DNA of 64,000 nucleotides from Diphasiastrum complanatum (lineage: Eukaryota; Streptophyta; Lycopodiopsida; Lycopodiales; Lycopodiaceae), in the NCBI GenBank assembly GCA_029204225.1, contig CM055104.1, forward strand, positions 41,012,098 through 41,076,097. The letters are read 5' to 3'. Shown here piece by piece: positions 32,078-44,117 of this stretch (position 1 is its first letter; every line of letters starts with the position of its first letter). The notes below the pieces were generated by a model. The model saw nothing but the letters and a program-made list of their open reading frames with translations. It searched no databases and had not been told where the DNA came from. The translations under genes were made by a program, and so were the position numbers.

Positions 32078-33915
32078 ATGCCTAATGCATGTTCATATTT
32101 GAAGATTGTCATAGACTCTGGAGCCACGTCGCATATCATGTGCAAGAAGAAGGTCCTAAAGGACCATAATACCTCCAATGAAAAAAGAGAAGTCATTCTT
32201 GGTTATAACAACAAACACCACGTCATGGAGACTGGAACTCTACTTCTGAAGACTGCTTTTGGTTACAAGGATCTAGAGAGAGTCCTGTATGTTCCGATAA
32301 TGAAGAGTGATCTCCTGTTAGTTGCCAAGATGACAGACATGGGATTGAATAGTGGTGGATGTCAAATAAAAGACTGTGGATCTAAGATTTTAGTGACAAC
32401 TTAAAGAAGGAGAAACTTGTATCATACAAGTATCATGAATCCTGTTGATCAAGTTCTTGTGACTTAAGAAGAAGAAGAAGACAAAAATGAATTATGACAT
32501 AAGAGGATGTGCCATTGTAGCATGAACATACTATATAATATGTCAAAAAACAAAATGGCAAAAGGGATGGATTTCACTGACAAGAAAATCAGACTGTGTG
32601 AATCGTGTTTAAAGGACAAACAACACTGTGAACCATTCAGGTTCGAAGGAGCACGAGCCAAAAAGGCTTGGACTGATTCATAGTGACCTATGTGGGCCTA
32701 TGAAGGTTTCATCCATATCTGGATCAAAGTACTTGACCACTTTTATAGACGATTATATACAGATGGCCTTCATCTACTTCTTGAAGAAAAAGTCTTATGT
32801 GTTTACAGTTTTCAAGCAGTTCAAGAGTTTGGCTGAAACACAAACAGGCAGAAAAATTAAAATTATGAGATCTGATAATGGTGGCGAATACACCAGTATG
32901 GAATTCAAGAACTACTGTCAGAATGAAGGAATTGAGAGACAATATGTTGTGCCCTATAGCCAAGAGAAAGAACCGGACACTGATGGAGGCAGCAAGGTGC
33001 ATGATGACGCAGGCAAACCTCTCAAAATAATTTTGAGCATAAGCTATTTTGACAGCCATTTATCTTTAGAATAGGAGTATAACAGCTGTTGTAAGCGATG
33101 CCACCCCTTATGAGGCATGGACTGGTGAAAAGCCCAACCTGTTACATGTTAGAGTGTTTGGTTGTAGGGCATACATGCATGTGCCTCAAGAGAAGATGAC
33201 AAAGCTTGATGAGAAGTCTAAGCTCGTTATATTCATGGGCTATGCAATCAATTCACCTGGTTATAGGTTGTATGGTCATGAAACCAACAAATTTCATGTG
33301 AGCAAAGATGTAAAGTTTGATGAAGGAGCATTTTAGGAAGATGTCAGCCTGACTGGGTATCAATTTTTTAATCTGACTCCTTACATCTCTGACTGGGCTG
33401 AAGAAGGAGAGAAAACTTTTGTGGAGCCATATCAAGAGCCTATTCAAGAAGATCAACAGGCAGTTGAGCAACAGGAGTTGCAAGCCCCACAATACCTAGT
33501 ACAACATCGAGAGCAGAAGGATCTTGCCCAGCCAAGACGCTCTGCTAGAATCAGATAGAAGACTATTGAGAATGTTGCAGCAAATAATTGCGAAAGCAAC
33601 CAATGCCTAATAACTATAGAACCCACATCTTACTTAGAAGCAATGGCGAGTCAGGAATCTGAACAATGGAAGAAGGCGATGCAGGAAGAAATAGATTCAA
33701 TGCATAAGAATGAAACGTGGACATTTGAGAACCTACCAAAAGGAAAGAAAGTTGTAGACTACGAATGGGTCTACAAGTTAAAGATGAGATCATATGGGAG
33801 CACTAAGCGATACAAGGCTAGATTAGTAGCCAAAGGATATTCTTAGAAGTATGGAGTAGACTACCAGAAAATATTCTCCTCTATGGTAAAACAATCTACC
33901 ATTCGTCTCTCATGC
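32078..33915 (+). pseudogene. Ty1/Copia protease, integrase and start of reverse transcriptase (right half of the split element)
   Basis: The protease segment has VIDSGATSHIM at about 32107-32140, the canonical Copia form. A GAG-pre-integrase segment follows (RMCHCSMNILYNMSK, LCESCLKDKQH), then integrase with LIHSDLCGPM, FIDDY and MRSDNGGEYTS. The expected catalytic glutamate segment is corrupted after VPYSQEKEP. Next come VRVFGCRAYMHVP, the linker and the first reverse-transcriptase block (SEQWKKAMQEEIDSM, DYEWVYKLK, RYKARLVAKGYS). Homology ends near 33.9 kb. Stops at 32402, about 33072, 33334, 33557 and 33844 disable it. Confidence 0.88.
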
Positions 33916-34665
33916 TAGTTTAGGAAAAATCATGCATAATACACATTGAATGCCAAGATCCAATTGGCTACTATCCATGTCCATACTAAAGCAGCTGTAG
34001 AACAATATTCACATGTGTAAAATCATGCCATGCAAGTTTAGATGCATTCTTTACACTGGTTAGACCCAAATCTAACCTTAGCCACAACAAATACTTTTCA
34101 AAAATAGTAACATTATTATTTCTAGAATTTATTGACAAAAAAAATGTATTTCCAAGTTTACTTCTAACTTTAGCCTCCAAATTGCCAAACAAAACCAACT
34201 TAACTAGTTGACAATTTTCACACTCCCTCTTCAATTAGTTTTACCACACTACTTTAATCCATATTAAGAATGATCTCCATCTTAAAAAGAACAAAATAGA
34301 ATATAAATGTTATGATCCCTCCATGCTTGCACCTTCAATATCTTTGAAGTAACCAAGCAATAAATGCGAGTGATCAACAAATGCTTGCATGCCTCATCCA
34401 TATTTCATTTAATGTGAGTGGGTATGTGTCCAAAACTCCCACTCCATTGTCACCTTGCCACAAACCATCAACCCTTGGAAATCCATGAGTAAATGAGTAC
34501 AACAAGGATATTAATCCAGCTCCACATGACTCCATAGAACTAGTAGGTAGCAGTAGTTTATTTTCAATATCCATCTTATCCAAAAGATTGTTGTATCTCT
34601 AGCATCCACACCGCTTATGGCTCCAACTAGATCGAACTAAGGCGGCTCCCAAGCAATTATGGATG
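33916..34665. other. Non-coding stretch with no recognised gene
   Basis: Short ORFs only, none with a recognisable domain. Confidence 0.5.
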
Positions 34666-34669
34666 CATG

Positions 34670-34897
34670 TACAGTCCATCGCTGGACTTCCTACTCAATT
34701 TTTATTAAATGCTCAATCTCAGAAGTGAGAATGAATGTATGTAGTCCATCATTGGACTTCATGCATATCATTCTTCACATATTATGAAGAAAAGTGAGAA
34801 GGATAGCGTGCTGTCCATCGCTGGACTCCATGCATATCCTACTCCATATGATATGAGGAAAGGTGATAAAGATAACATACTGTCCATCGCTGCTTAG
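34670..34897. repeat. Tandem repeat, about 70-bp unit, three and a half copies
   Basis: Copies begin with GTCCATCGCTGGACTTC or a variant at about 34673, 34743, 34814 and 34884, followed by CATGCATAT and a segment like AAAGTGAGAAGGATA. TCCATCGCTGGA is partly palindromic. Confidence 0.8.
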
Positions 34898-34899
34898 AT

Positions 34900-37860
34900 A
34901 AAAAAAAAAGGCTTCAAGAGACAGCCACATATGGGCTATCAACCCATGGCTTATGATATACCATTCTGAGAAGCGATGGGAACTAGATTTTATCATATAT
35001 AGAAGGCCTCCATTGTTGTCCTCTGGGTAGGATGTGCCTCAGTGTTGATAGAGGAAACTAAAATACGATCCATTGTTGGCAAACATAAGTAAGAAAAGCA
35101 TTTGCTGATAAGTACCTACACAACATTGAGAGCATCCCTTCCGAAGTTACGAGAAAGCAAGAGGAGAAAAACGAGAGCATATCGTTCAGATCTTTGTGAA
35201 TGATCGCCACCAGTAGGGCGCATTGTAGGTTAAGAAACCGAAGAAGCTCCTCTCAGTATTGTGAAGAGAAAGTGTCAAAAACTGCAGGTTTATGTAGAGC
35301 CTAATTTTGAAGTTTCCCGGAAGGTGGTATGCGTTTAAAAAGAGGTTGGAACGATATTTTCCCTCCTTTTTAAAAAAAACCTTTGTATAGTGTAGTCTTT
35401 TAAAAAAAAAAACCTTTCTTTAGGAGTTTTCTTAACTTCATAAGAAAATTCTATTAAGAATTTTGAAGCATGGGCAAGTAAAAAACCTTGTTGATTGAAG
35501 CGACTGTCTATTTGTAGTATTATGTGCTTAAGACATGGCAAATAAAGATGAGGAAGAATCCATGGCACTCATTCACTCATAGGTTTCTAGAGTTTTAAGA
35601 TCTTCAATGGCAAGATGGCAATGAAGGCATGATCATACGTAGTATTTCATGTTACAGGCACCTCAAGTGAGATGCAATATGAAAGAACCAAGCAAGAACT
35701 CACCATATGATTGATTTCACACATGTGTATTGCTATTTTATAGAGATATCAAATACAAAAGTATCGATGAACTCATTCATTATGATTCTATTTTCTATAA
35801 TCTCATTGTGTATAATTGATAGAAGTAATAGTGAAACATCCATTTTGGACACTATTCTCTATATCAATGATGAATTATCTCATTTTGGCCTTTAGAGAAT
35901 AAAAAATAAAAGATATGTTCTTAATAAGACCTTGATTATTAAGATATATTTATTTATTTACTAATAAGGTTTTGCAATATGAAAGATATATATGTTTTTG
36001 AAAAATAGAAGACAAATGTATGATTAGGTATAAACATGTCATGGCTCTCATTGCATAGTTGCAATGTTGAAGTGCTAGCAAGCTTTTCGGCAATTGAGTT
36101 TGGTTGCCCCTAAAAATTGTAGACATGTGATTCCAATCATGGTGGCGAAAATCAAATGGTTCAAGTTATCGACAACACAAAGAACACAATCAAGCTTAGT
36201 TGATGTCGGACCATTTTTAATGCAAAAGGCACATGTAATATGCTACAGTTTTGATGACAAGTCTACGCTTATAGTAGGAGTACTTTCGGTCATTGAATTA
36301 TACTTTGGAGTTTAAATTTGTGTTGTACACTTGTTTCTTTAAGAGTATTTGATCATTTTTTGTGCTCTAGTAAAATAAAAATGAGTCCATATCTCAATTA
36401 TCATTAAGCTTATGAGTAGTTGATAACTTCTTTAATGACCTACACAAAGATTTCATCAATTATCCACTATCAATTATGTTATACATCAATCATGTCACTC
36501 CGGTCTTATATGGCAAGCTAACATCTTTTCATGGGCACAATGTAAGCAAAATTTCTAATGTTAGTAAAAAAAATTGAAGCTGACAATAGTTGTTGACAAT
36601 CTTATGGTTGAAAAAAATTAACGTTTCATCAAATATAATATAATTATACTTGTGATTCACAAACAAGACATATTGCCATAGCCATTAGTTATGCAACCAA
36701 AACATCATTGTAATTGGAAATACAAATGTGTTTTCTATGTCTAGAATGCACACATTCCACGCCATATTATAGATGAGAGAAAGAAATTTGACATGGGGAT
36801 CTTGGAGTTGTGTGAGGCAATTTCTATCTTCTGAAATGAATTTGTGCTCTCACCTCTTGAGTCCGACGCTTGTGCAAGGGTTGTCTTCTGTGATAAAATT
36901 TCTCAAGCAAGATCATATCGTTGAATGTTGGGTTGTTACATTGCTAAAAATCGCCTCCTTTACAACAGGTCATGTGCTGTAAGCAAACTACAAACCCAGA
37001 CTTCTAACACTCTTCATTAAAGTAAAACTAGGCCACATCATGTTGACAAAACAAGCATCCATTAGCCTCCTTCATGAGTACTTCAACTATCTCTCCTAGT
37101 ATTTGATGATGAGACCAACGTAGGAGCTGGCTCCACTAGTTAGAATCAGATGTTGGCTCCTTTAGAACTATCAAAACTGCAAATGTGTGCAGTCAGCTTT
37201 TGAATTCTTCACAGGTAGATCAGTAAATCAATGCCATTCAAATCATGCAGAGCTTCATATGTGCTTCATGTCACCACCAACAATTAGCCACAACAAAGAA
37301 ACAAGCAAATTATCCACATTTGAGGCACAAAGTAGAATGAGTTGTCAGAGGAGCCAAATGATCTGGCTCTTGGTCTAATCAATCAACCTAGAGTATGAAT
37401 CATTCACCAGATGAAGCAAAGTGGATACAAAAAATGCGTAGAGGAGAGCATGTGTGAGATGGGTGCAACAGATGAGGGAGATAACATAAAAAGGAGGATT
37501 CATGAGCTACGATTGTAAGGTTTTGAAAAATTGGAGAAGGTTTGCTTCAAACTCATCTGCGATCTCGTGGTTGCCTCTTTGCATCAGCTTGGATGCCATA
37601 ACAAAACACAAAGCAATTGTTGTGCTCTAAATTTTGCTCACCATTTTCACAGCCTTTGAAGCATGAACAATTTTGCGAATGTAGTGGAGGAGCAAAAAGC
37701 CGTTTCTTTTGTGAAGCCATTTGTTGACATTGCAGCTAGTCTGTAGACTCTTATGAATTCTGATTTCAACATTACATGCAAATGGAATAGTTGTTAACTA
37801 AGGTCCAAGCCCAAAAAGTTGAGACCGCCTCTACTTTTAATCCTTTAACGTTGACTTTTT
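34900..37860. other. Non-coding stretch with no recognised gene
   Basis: Only short ORFs are present, such as 36094-36315 and 36773-36982, which match nothing I recognise. No LTRs or primer sites were seen. Confidence 0.5.
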
Positions 37861-38500
37861 CCTAAACTTCATTGACCAACCTCAACACATAGTATTGCCT
37901 TTGCAAGGTAAGATTAACAAAAACGTTGTGATATATCACAAAGACATTGCCACAAATTTATTAAATAAATAGTGTGATTGTCTAAGATTGAATGTAAGAT
38001 TAATCCTAGTTGTCTTGGAACTATGACATAATAGTTAGCATGTGTAGAGATATGACAACAATAAACAACATACATAAAATTATTTCATGAAACAACAAAA
38101 ACCATACATGAAATGACTTTGTGAATGCAAATAGATAATATTCATTTGATTATTGTTGTTGATGATGATGTTGGTGCGTCATTCAGGTTGAGAGCCTAGG
38201 GAAGCATGCGAGAAAAAGATAAGGATATGAACTCTTTTGCTATTTATGACTTGCACGTGAAAATGCAAAGCCTGGGCATGCATGCAAGAACAAAATAGTG
38301 ACATGAATTTTTTGCTTCCATCTCAAATGGGAAGTGCAGCTAAAGGATGAAGTTCTTGCATTTGAAGTCGGTACCAATGTGAAAGCTTTTTGTGTGCACA
38401 TACTCTTATTATATAAGACACTTGTTCAATTTTGCAAAAACTTCATTAACCAACTTGAACACATAGTATTAGTGCCTTTTGCAAGGCGACCTCAACAAAT
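37860..38500. repeat. Pair of diverged direct repeats about 575 bp apart
   Basis: The words AACTTCATTGACCAACCTCA with ACACATAGTATTGCCTTTGC at 37865-37912 recur as AACTTCATTAACCAACTTGA with ACACATAGTATTAGTGCC at 38443-38483. No terminal motifs were found. Confidence 0.5.
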
Positions 38501-38576
38501 CATCACAATAGCTTCACCTTTACCGCTATAAAAGCAACAAATCATCACAATAGCTTCACCTTTACCGCTATAAAAG
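38493..38576 (+). promoter_or_regulatory. Perfect 42-bp tandem duplication carrying a TATA motif
   Basis: Two identical 42-bp units at 38493-38534 and 38535-38576 each end in CCGCTATAAAAGCA. CTATAAAAG is a strong plant TATA box. It lies upstream of a telo-box and a CT-rich leader-like sequence, so it could be the core promoter of a plus-strand gene. Confidence 0.5.
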
Positions 38577-38589
38577 CAAGCTGATAAAG

Positions 38590-39400
38590 AGTCACTACAT
38601 TATAGAAAAGTACAGTTGAAATGTATAGTAATAAGGCCTTTAGAAGGAATTGTAAGGCCTTTAAAACGAAAGGCAGGCCCAAAAATTAACAAAGAAGACT
38701 ACGATGAACATCCAGCCAAACAATACCCTCCATCGCCTTCTAGTTCTCGGATTAGGGTTTTCTTTCTCCTCTCTCTCTTCTCATCTCTCGCTTTCTTTCG
38801 CTTACTCTCTCTCTCTCTCTCCCTCCCTCTTCGTTTTTCCGATGCGCTTTGCAATCACCTCTGTTGCTCTAGCCATCAGTTTCTTGCTCCATTTGAGCTG
38901 CAATCAGCGTTCGGTGGCAATCTAGAAGTTTTGCAGAATCTTGCTCATCAAATATATGTCCGCAGCTGGAGCACTCACTGTTACATACAATTGTACCTGG
39001 AAGCGGTTGAGGATATCCAGGCTTTGGAGTTCGAATATATGCCGAACCGGATTCTTTTTCTCATCTGGAACATGGCATTTTTATGACAAAATTGCAGGAC
39101 CTCAGACTATGAGTCTGTGTTATGGTCCAGTACAGGGGAGGGTGTTCTGCTCCTTCTTGAATTGCTAATTAATATGACAGGGCAATAGCATCAACTGGTG
39201 TTCATCTTGAACTTTACATGCCATGGCAAGATATGCGAGAAATTATCCGCTGACATAAAGTTGGATCAGAGGCTTTCCAAGTTGAGGAGTATGAAGATCA
39301 ACGACGGTCCTCTAAATCGATACTTAATCAAAAACTTGCAATCACTGTGAGTTGAATTTGTTCCTGACCTCTTTTATTCCAGGATCTGCAGCTGGTGGAA
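38590..39400 (+). other. Candidate 5' region of an unidentified plus-strand gene
   Basis: A telo-box-like motif GGATTAGGGTTTT at 38748-38760 is followed by a long CT-rich leader (TCTCTCTCTCCCTCCCTC). An ORF of 156 codons (38616-39086) crosses the region, but I recognise nothing in it; its middle is simply the translated CT tract. A possible donor-acceptor pattern continues to about 39355. Telo-boxes mark genes of the translation machinery in plants, but that is only suggestive. Confidence 0.3.
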
Positions 39401-40700
39401 GAGACCTATCTGACCAATCCACGATTGCGTTGTGTATTTAACCTTCTATTTATGTTTGGAGTTTTCCTGAACATTCTTCAATATCTTTGTCATGTCTTTT
39501 CCCTGGACTCTGCCATTCTGTTGCTCGATTTGTACAATTGTTTATCCCATTATTGAATGTTCTTCTGATTATGACTGGACGCCGAACTTCCCTTCAGATC
39601 AAGGAAACTATAGCATTATTCAAACCTAAATCTATAGTGCATCCTGGGTAGTTTTCTTGCTTTTCTGCAATAATGGTCATTAGGAAACATTAGTTATTTG
39701 CCAACAATTTTCAGGAGTTGCATAGATAAACTGCCTTTCCCAGTCCCTTGAGAAATTGAAGGATATAAGCTCTGTAGTTTTTGGGGATCTAAGATTGGTG
39801 CGATTGAGCGCAGACAAGATTTTGCATGACCTAAAAATGAAAAGCTCCTAGAAAACGGCATTGTGAAGAAAAAATCATTGCATTGCATTGCAGGGAATAC
39901 CTTCACTATCTGATATAGTAAATTTTAACATATAGTCCACATTTTGACGCTAATATGGATATAACTGGATATGAGACAATGACTTGCACATGCCATGATC
40001 CATATTATTTGCTTACTTTTTGCTATTTCTCCAAAGGTTTCCATAGGTTTTGAGCACGTTGCCCTAATAAGTTGGTGCTTGCCACCATGAGACCTGAGCA
40101 AATTTAAAAGTTTAGTTGTGAAATTAGTATTCAAACACATAGTATGGTTTTATGTCCCAAGCTTTTGATTGTTTATATATGATCTTGTCAGTTTGAAATA
40201 CCTTATCATGCTATTTCTAAGTAACACATTGTTGGTTAATTGTGGATTGCTATATTACAATGATGACCAATGCTGTTTTTTTTTTGAGGCAAGTAAACCA
40301 CCGGAGACTTGATAGAGTGGTGACTAAAGAGTCCTTTACCACAAATGGTGCCACCAAAGAAAAACTAAATTATGACATTGAATATCATAAAAATTTGAAG
40401 TCTCATGCGAAGTACAAAAAGTGGTGGTAGCCTACATTTGCATGTAGCAGATGACAAAGCATGAAAAACCTAAATAAGATAACCACTTAATTTTACCCTC
40501 CCAAGAAACAAAGTCACATTGTTTGATGATGAAGAAGCAAACAATGAGCACTTGGGTGATGTATTGGGAGAGGAAATGTGATGTGGTTGTCCTTTGTTTC
40601 TCCATCTACTTCTCCCATTGCATATTGGCCTGCTTAGGCCTCTTCGTGGAAGCCTTATTTGTAAACAGAGTATATGAAGTGGTGAAGGAAAGCTCTTCAT
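39400..40700. other. Non-coding stretch with no recognised gene
   Basis: AT-rich, with only short ORFs. No repeats or terminal motifs stood out. Confidence 0.5.
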
Positions 40701-40704
40701 ATCA

Positions 40705-42060
40705 TTAACTTATCAGTTAAAGATATGATCATTTCACATGTTAAAGATGTTGCTGGACCCAAGGAAGCTTGGGATATTCTCAAGAATTTGTATGAGAATG
40801 TATACCAATCTAGGGTTTTGTTTTAAACTAGTAAGCTACGCACTTTGAAAATGAAAACAGGAGAATCAGTTACAAATTATTTTACATGGGTAAAAGATCT
40901 AAGAGGACAACTTATATTGGTTGGAGAAAGTGTTCTTGATTCAGTTTTGGTGTCCATTATGCTCATTAGCTTACCATTAGCCTGTCATAATTGTCATGAT
41001 GTTATCTTTATAGGAAACCGGGCCTACTTTTGATGAATCAAATACTATTTTGTTACAATAGGAAATGAGACGTAATAATCTCATGAACCAAACATTCTTA
41101 GCAAATAAGCAGGGGCAAAATTTGAAGAAAGGAGAAAAGTGGAAGAAGAACAGAAGGAAGCAAAAGCAACAAGGAAATTGGGAGAAAAGGAATCAGTCAA
41201 ACCTACAAGAAGATGAATAGAAGGCAAATGTCAACAGGAAAGGTGCTTTATTTGTAGTAAGCAGGGTCATTTTGCAAAAGAATGTTGAAAAAACAAGCTC
41301 AACAAGAAGAAATAGGTAGGAAATTTTGCTGAAGGACTTGATATGAAGTTGAGTGCTTTGGATCTTGGCAATTGTGAATCGTTTCGGCACCAACATCTTC
41401 ATGTGATTACAAAGGGAAGAAGAATGCTGGTTTATCAATTCAGGTGCATCTGCCATCAAAGCATATGACACCTCGATGAGATTGGTTATCTAGTTTTCAA
41501 CAACAACTAGATGATGGTACAAATGCCAAGTTGGGAGACAATTATACATACAATATCAAGGGTGTTGGGAAGGTACATATTCAATTACCTTTAGGAAAGG
41601 TTGGTGATGATGTTTTTTATGAACCTGGCATGAAGAAAATCTTACTCTCAGTTTTAGCAATAGCAAAGCAACATATGGTTGTATAGTTCGATGAAGAATG
41701 ATGTCCTATCAAGAAGAAGAACAATGAAGTGGTAGTTGAAGGGGTTCTTGCAGGAAGGTTGTATAAAGTTCAGGCTCAGTCAATATACCAATTGGGAATT
41801 GCTGATATTGAAATGACGAGTAAGTTATGGCATGAGATGTTTGGACATTTGAATTCTAATAGTCTACAAGTTTAAAGGAAATTTATTATGGTTACAGGTT
41901 TACCTTAAGATATTTTACATCACAAATTCTGTGAAGGTTGTCTTTGGAAAACATCATAGATAGAATTCTCTTTCTGTATAACTAGATCAAGGAAAATTCT
42001 AGAACTTGTTCATACAGATTTGTGTAGTCCTATGAAAACACAGTCTCATGGTGGACATTG
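40705..42060 (+). pseudogene. Degenerate Ty1/Copia gag to integrase start
   Basis: Fragments in order: GPKEAWDILKNLYENVYQS and LRTLKMKTGESVTNYF (UBN2-type gag, 40750-41000), the zinc knuckle CFICSKQGHFAKEC at about 41246-41290, a protease-like segment, the pre-integrase LWHEMFGHLNSNSLQ at about 41826, and the integrase start LELVHTDLCSPMK near 42000. There are many stops and frameshifts. Homology ends abruptly near 42060. Confidence 0.8.
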
Positions 42061-42062
42061 AT

Positions 42063-42815
42063 GATTTAGGGTGGCTCTCACCACATGCACGCACTTAGCC
42101 ACATCCAGTACCATCAGCTGCTGGTACACATACGACTGCCACTTGTACGGCTCCTACTCATGCAGCTCCCAGGCATACAACGCCGACACATACGGTACCT
42201 CCTGCTCAGCCACCCACTCCGGTTGCTGCATCCACTTATACAGCTGCCCCCCACATTCCACCACCTGCACCTGCACATCGCCTCCCTGGGCCACCTCGTC
42301 ATGTTACCTCGACTTTTCCGATTGGTGTACAGCCTCGGCCTCATCTTACAACAGCTGCACCACGGCCTACTCCTACCATGCCAGAGGGTTCCACTAATAG
42401 ACCCCTTCTCCCAGTAGGTTACTATCCACGAGGAGCTGTCCTTGCCCAGCCTGCAGTACAGCTGTATTCATACACTCCACCTACATTCAGGCTGCCTGCA
42501 TCTCGTGCCACACCCATTCCTGCATTAGCGGCACCTCCTACTACATCTGCTTCCACAGCACCAGCTCGGAGGCATCCAGGAAGGCCTCCAGGATCTGGCA
42601 GGGGGTCTTCCCAGAGAGGCAGAGGTTCTAGTCAGACAGTGGCATGTGGACAGAGAGGGAGGCCGCGTGGCTCTGGTAGAGGTGCATCTCGCATCACTTT
42701 GTCAGGGACACAGATTGAGGGAGAGGTTTTACATGACTTCAGTCAAGTTATGGACTTGGCTCATTACATTCGCGGCGTCCATTCTTTTATTGTTATTATG
42801 CATAAGCAGGCCTAA
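42063..42815 (+). CDS. Pro/Thr-rich protein with AT-hook-like motifs, partial
   Basis: The open frame ending at 42815 is continuous from about 42086 and is rich in Pro, Thr and Ala. Its C-terminal part has GRPPGSGRG and RGRPRGSGRG, which resemble AT-hook DNA-binding motifs, followed by GTQIEGEVLHDFSQVMDL. It starts immediately right of the Copia truncation and ends 22 bp before the Gypsy LTR, so both ends may be artefacts of insertion. MULE transposase tails can look like this, but no catalytic domain is visible, so the origin is open. Confidence 0.4.
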
Positions 42816-42836
42816 GGGCCCTTTTTATTCATATAC

Positions 42837-43118
42837 TGGCCTTGGGCCCTATTTGGTTATATTTTTAGGACTTGGTCACATTGATTTGGAGTGGGGGTCC
42901 TCCTATTGGGAGGGCGCACTATTTTCCCTCCAAATCCTTTTCCTTCCCTTTTTTTGAATCCTCCATTTGATTCAGGGAGATGGTATAAGTAGGGCAGCAT
43001 TGTATTCCTTTATTTAGTTTATGATGATTGCTCCTCTTTAGCCTCCTTAAGCATTCTCTTCCTGCTTTCTAGCTTAAGTCCTGCTTTCTAGCATAGCTAC
43101 TGAATCTTAGCTTGTAAC
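42837..43118 (+). repeat. 5' LTR of the chromovirus Ty3/Gypsy element
   Basis: It is 282 bp, starting TGGCCTTGGGCCC and ending TTAGCTTGTAAC. It differs from the LTR at 47900-48181 at about 8 positions by eye (near 97% identity). A TATA element GTATAAGTAG is at about 42981. The ends are TG...AC rather than TG...CA. Confidence 0.9.
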
Positions 43119-43131
43119 TTGGTATCAGAGC
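43119..43131 (+). promoter_or_regulatory. Primer-binding site of the chromovirus element
   Basis: TTGGTATCAGAGC follows directly on the 5' LTR and matches the initiator-methionine tRNA primer site. Confidence 0.85.
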
Positions 43132-43140
43132 AGTTTCCTG

Positions 43141-43770
43141 TAGATTGGTGGAGGCTGTCCAGCGCCCTACCACCCATCACTTTGAACGATTTTTCTTCGT
43201 CAACCTTCTTGCAGATTGGTGGAGGCTGTCCAGCGCCCTACCACCCATCACTTTCATCGATTTTTCTCCGTCATTTTTGCAGATTGGTGGTGGCTGTCCA
43301 GCGCCCTACTGCCCATCACTTTCGACGATTTCTTCATCATTTTTTGCAGTTTTGGTGGAGGCTGTCCAGCGCCCTGCTAACCCATCACTTTCGTCGATTT
43401 TTTCGGCAGATTTTCATTGTTTTTGCAGATTTGGTAGCTATTGCCCAGCGCCCTACTACCTCATCATTTTCGACACTTTTCGTCACCGATTTGCTGTCCA
43501 TTTTTGATATTGATTAAAGGCTGTCCAGCGCCCTACTACCATCTCATTTTTAGCGGTAACCCATCACTTTCGTCGATTTTTTCGGCAGATTTTCATTGTT
43601 TTTGCAAATTTGGTAGCTATTGTCCAGCGCCCTACTACCGTCTCATTTTCAGCGGTTGCTGTCGGTTTCGGCTATTGATTGGAGGCTGTTCGACACCCTT
43701 TTTTCAGCTTATTCTTCAGCATATTGTGGATCTTGGTAGTTGCTGCCCAGTGCCCTATTATCTTCAGCTT
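43141..43770 (+). repeat. Tandem repeat in the untranslated leader of the chromovirus element
   Basis: At least seven diverged copies of a unit built on GGAGGCTGTCCAGCGCCCTA then CCACCCATCACTTTC and CGATTTTT are seen, at about 43147, 43222, 43288, 43360, 43440, 43520 and 43615. Spacing is about 65-90 bp. All three forward frames across it are open for long stretches, but these are repeat artefacts. Confidence 0.85.
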
Positions 43771-44117
43771 TTACCTCTCTTTGTTGGCACTACCGAGTGA
43801 ACGACGGATCAGCACCACCCAGGTATTGCTTGCGCCCTTTTTGCACTTCCTTTTTGCACCTACTTGCTGTCTTTTCTGCTCATATACTGCTCTTTCCAGC
43901 CCCCTATTCCTGTTCATATTTGTTGCCTCACACCCTCCTCTTTCCATTTTTCCATTTTGTTAGAAACCTTCTACTTTCTCAGCCCCTCATATTCTGATTA
44001 TTATGCATCTTGATTGACTGTTTACGTGCCATTTCTGGTGATTTTTGAAGTTAGACTAAGTTGGGGTGACGACAAACATGCTCTCCCTCAGGTTTTTGTC
44101 TCTTCCTTAGTCCCTAT

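Noticed and set aside
42071-42417. Cys/Ser-rich and Leu/His-rich ORFs overlapping the Pro/Thr-rich frame
   Set aside because: They are alternative frames of the same low-complexity sequence. The frame ending at 42815 is the longest and has the AT-hook-like motifs.
43119-44000. Long overlapping ORFs after the chromovirus primer site
   Set aside because: They are produced by the tandem leader repeat, which is open in several frames. Gag starts only at 44118.
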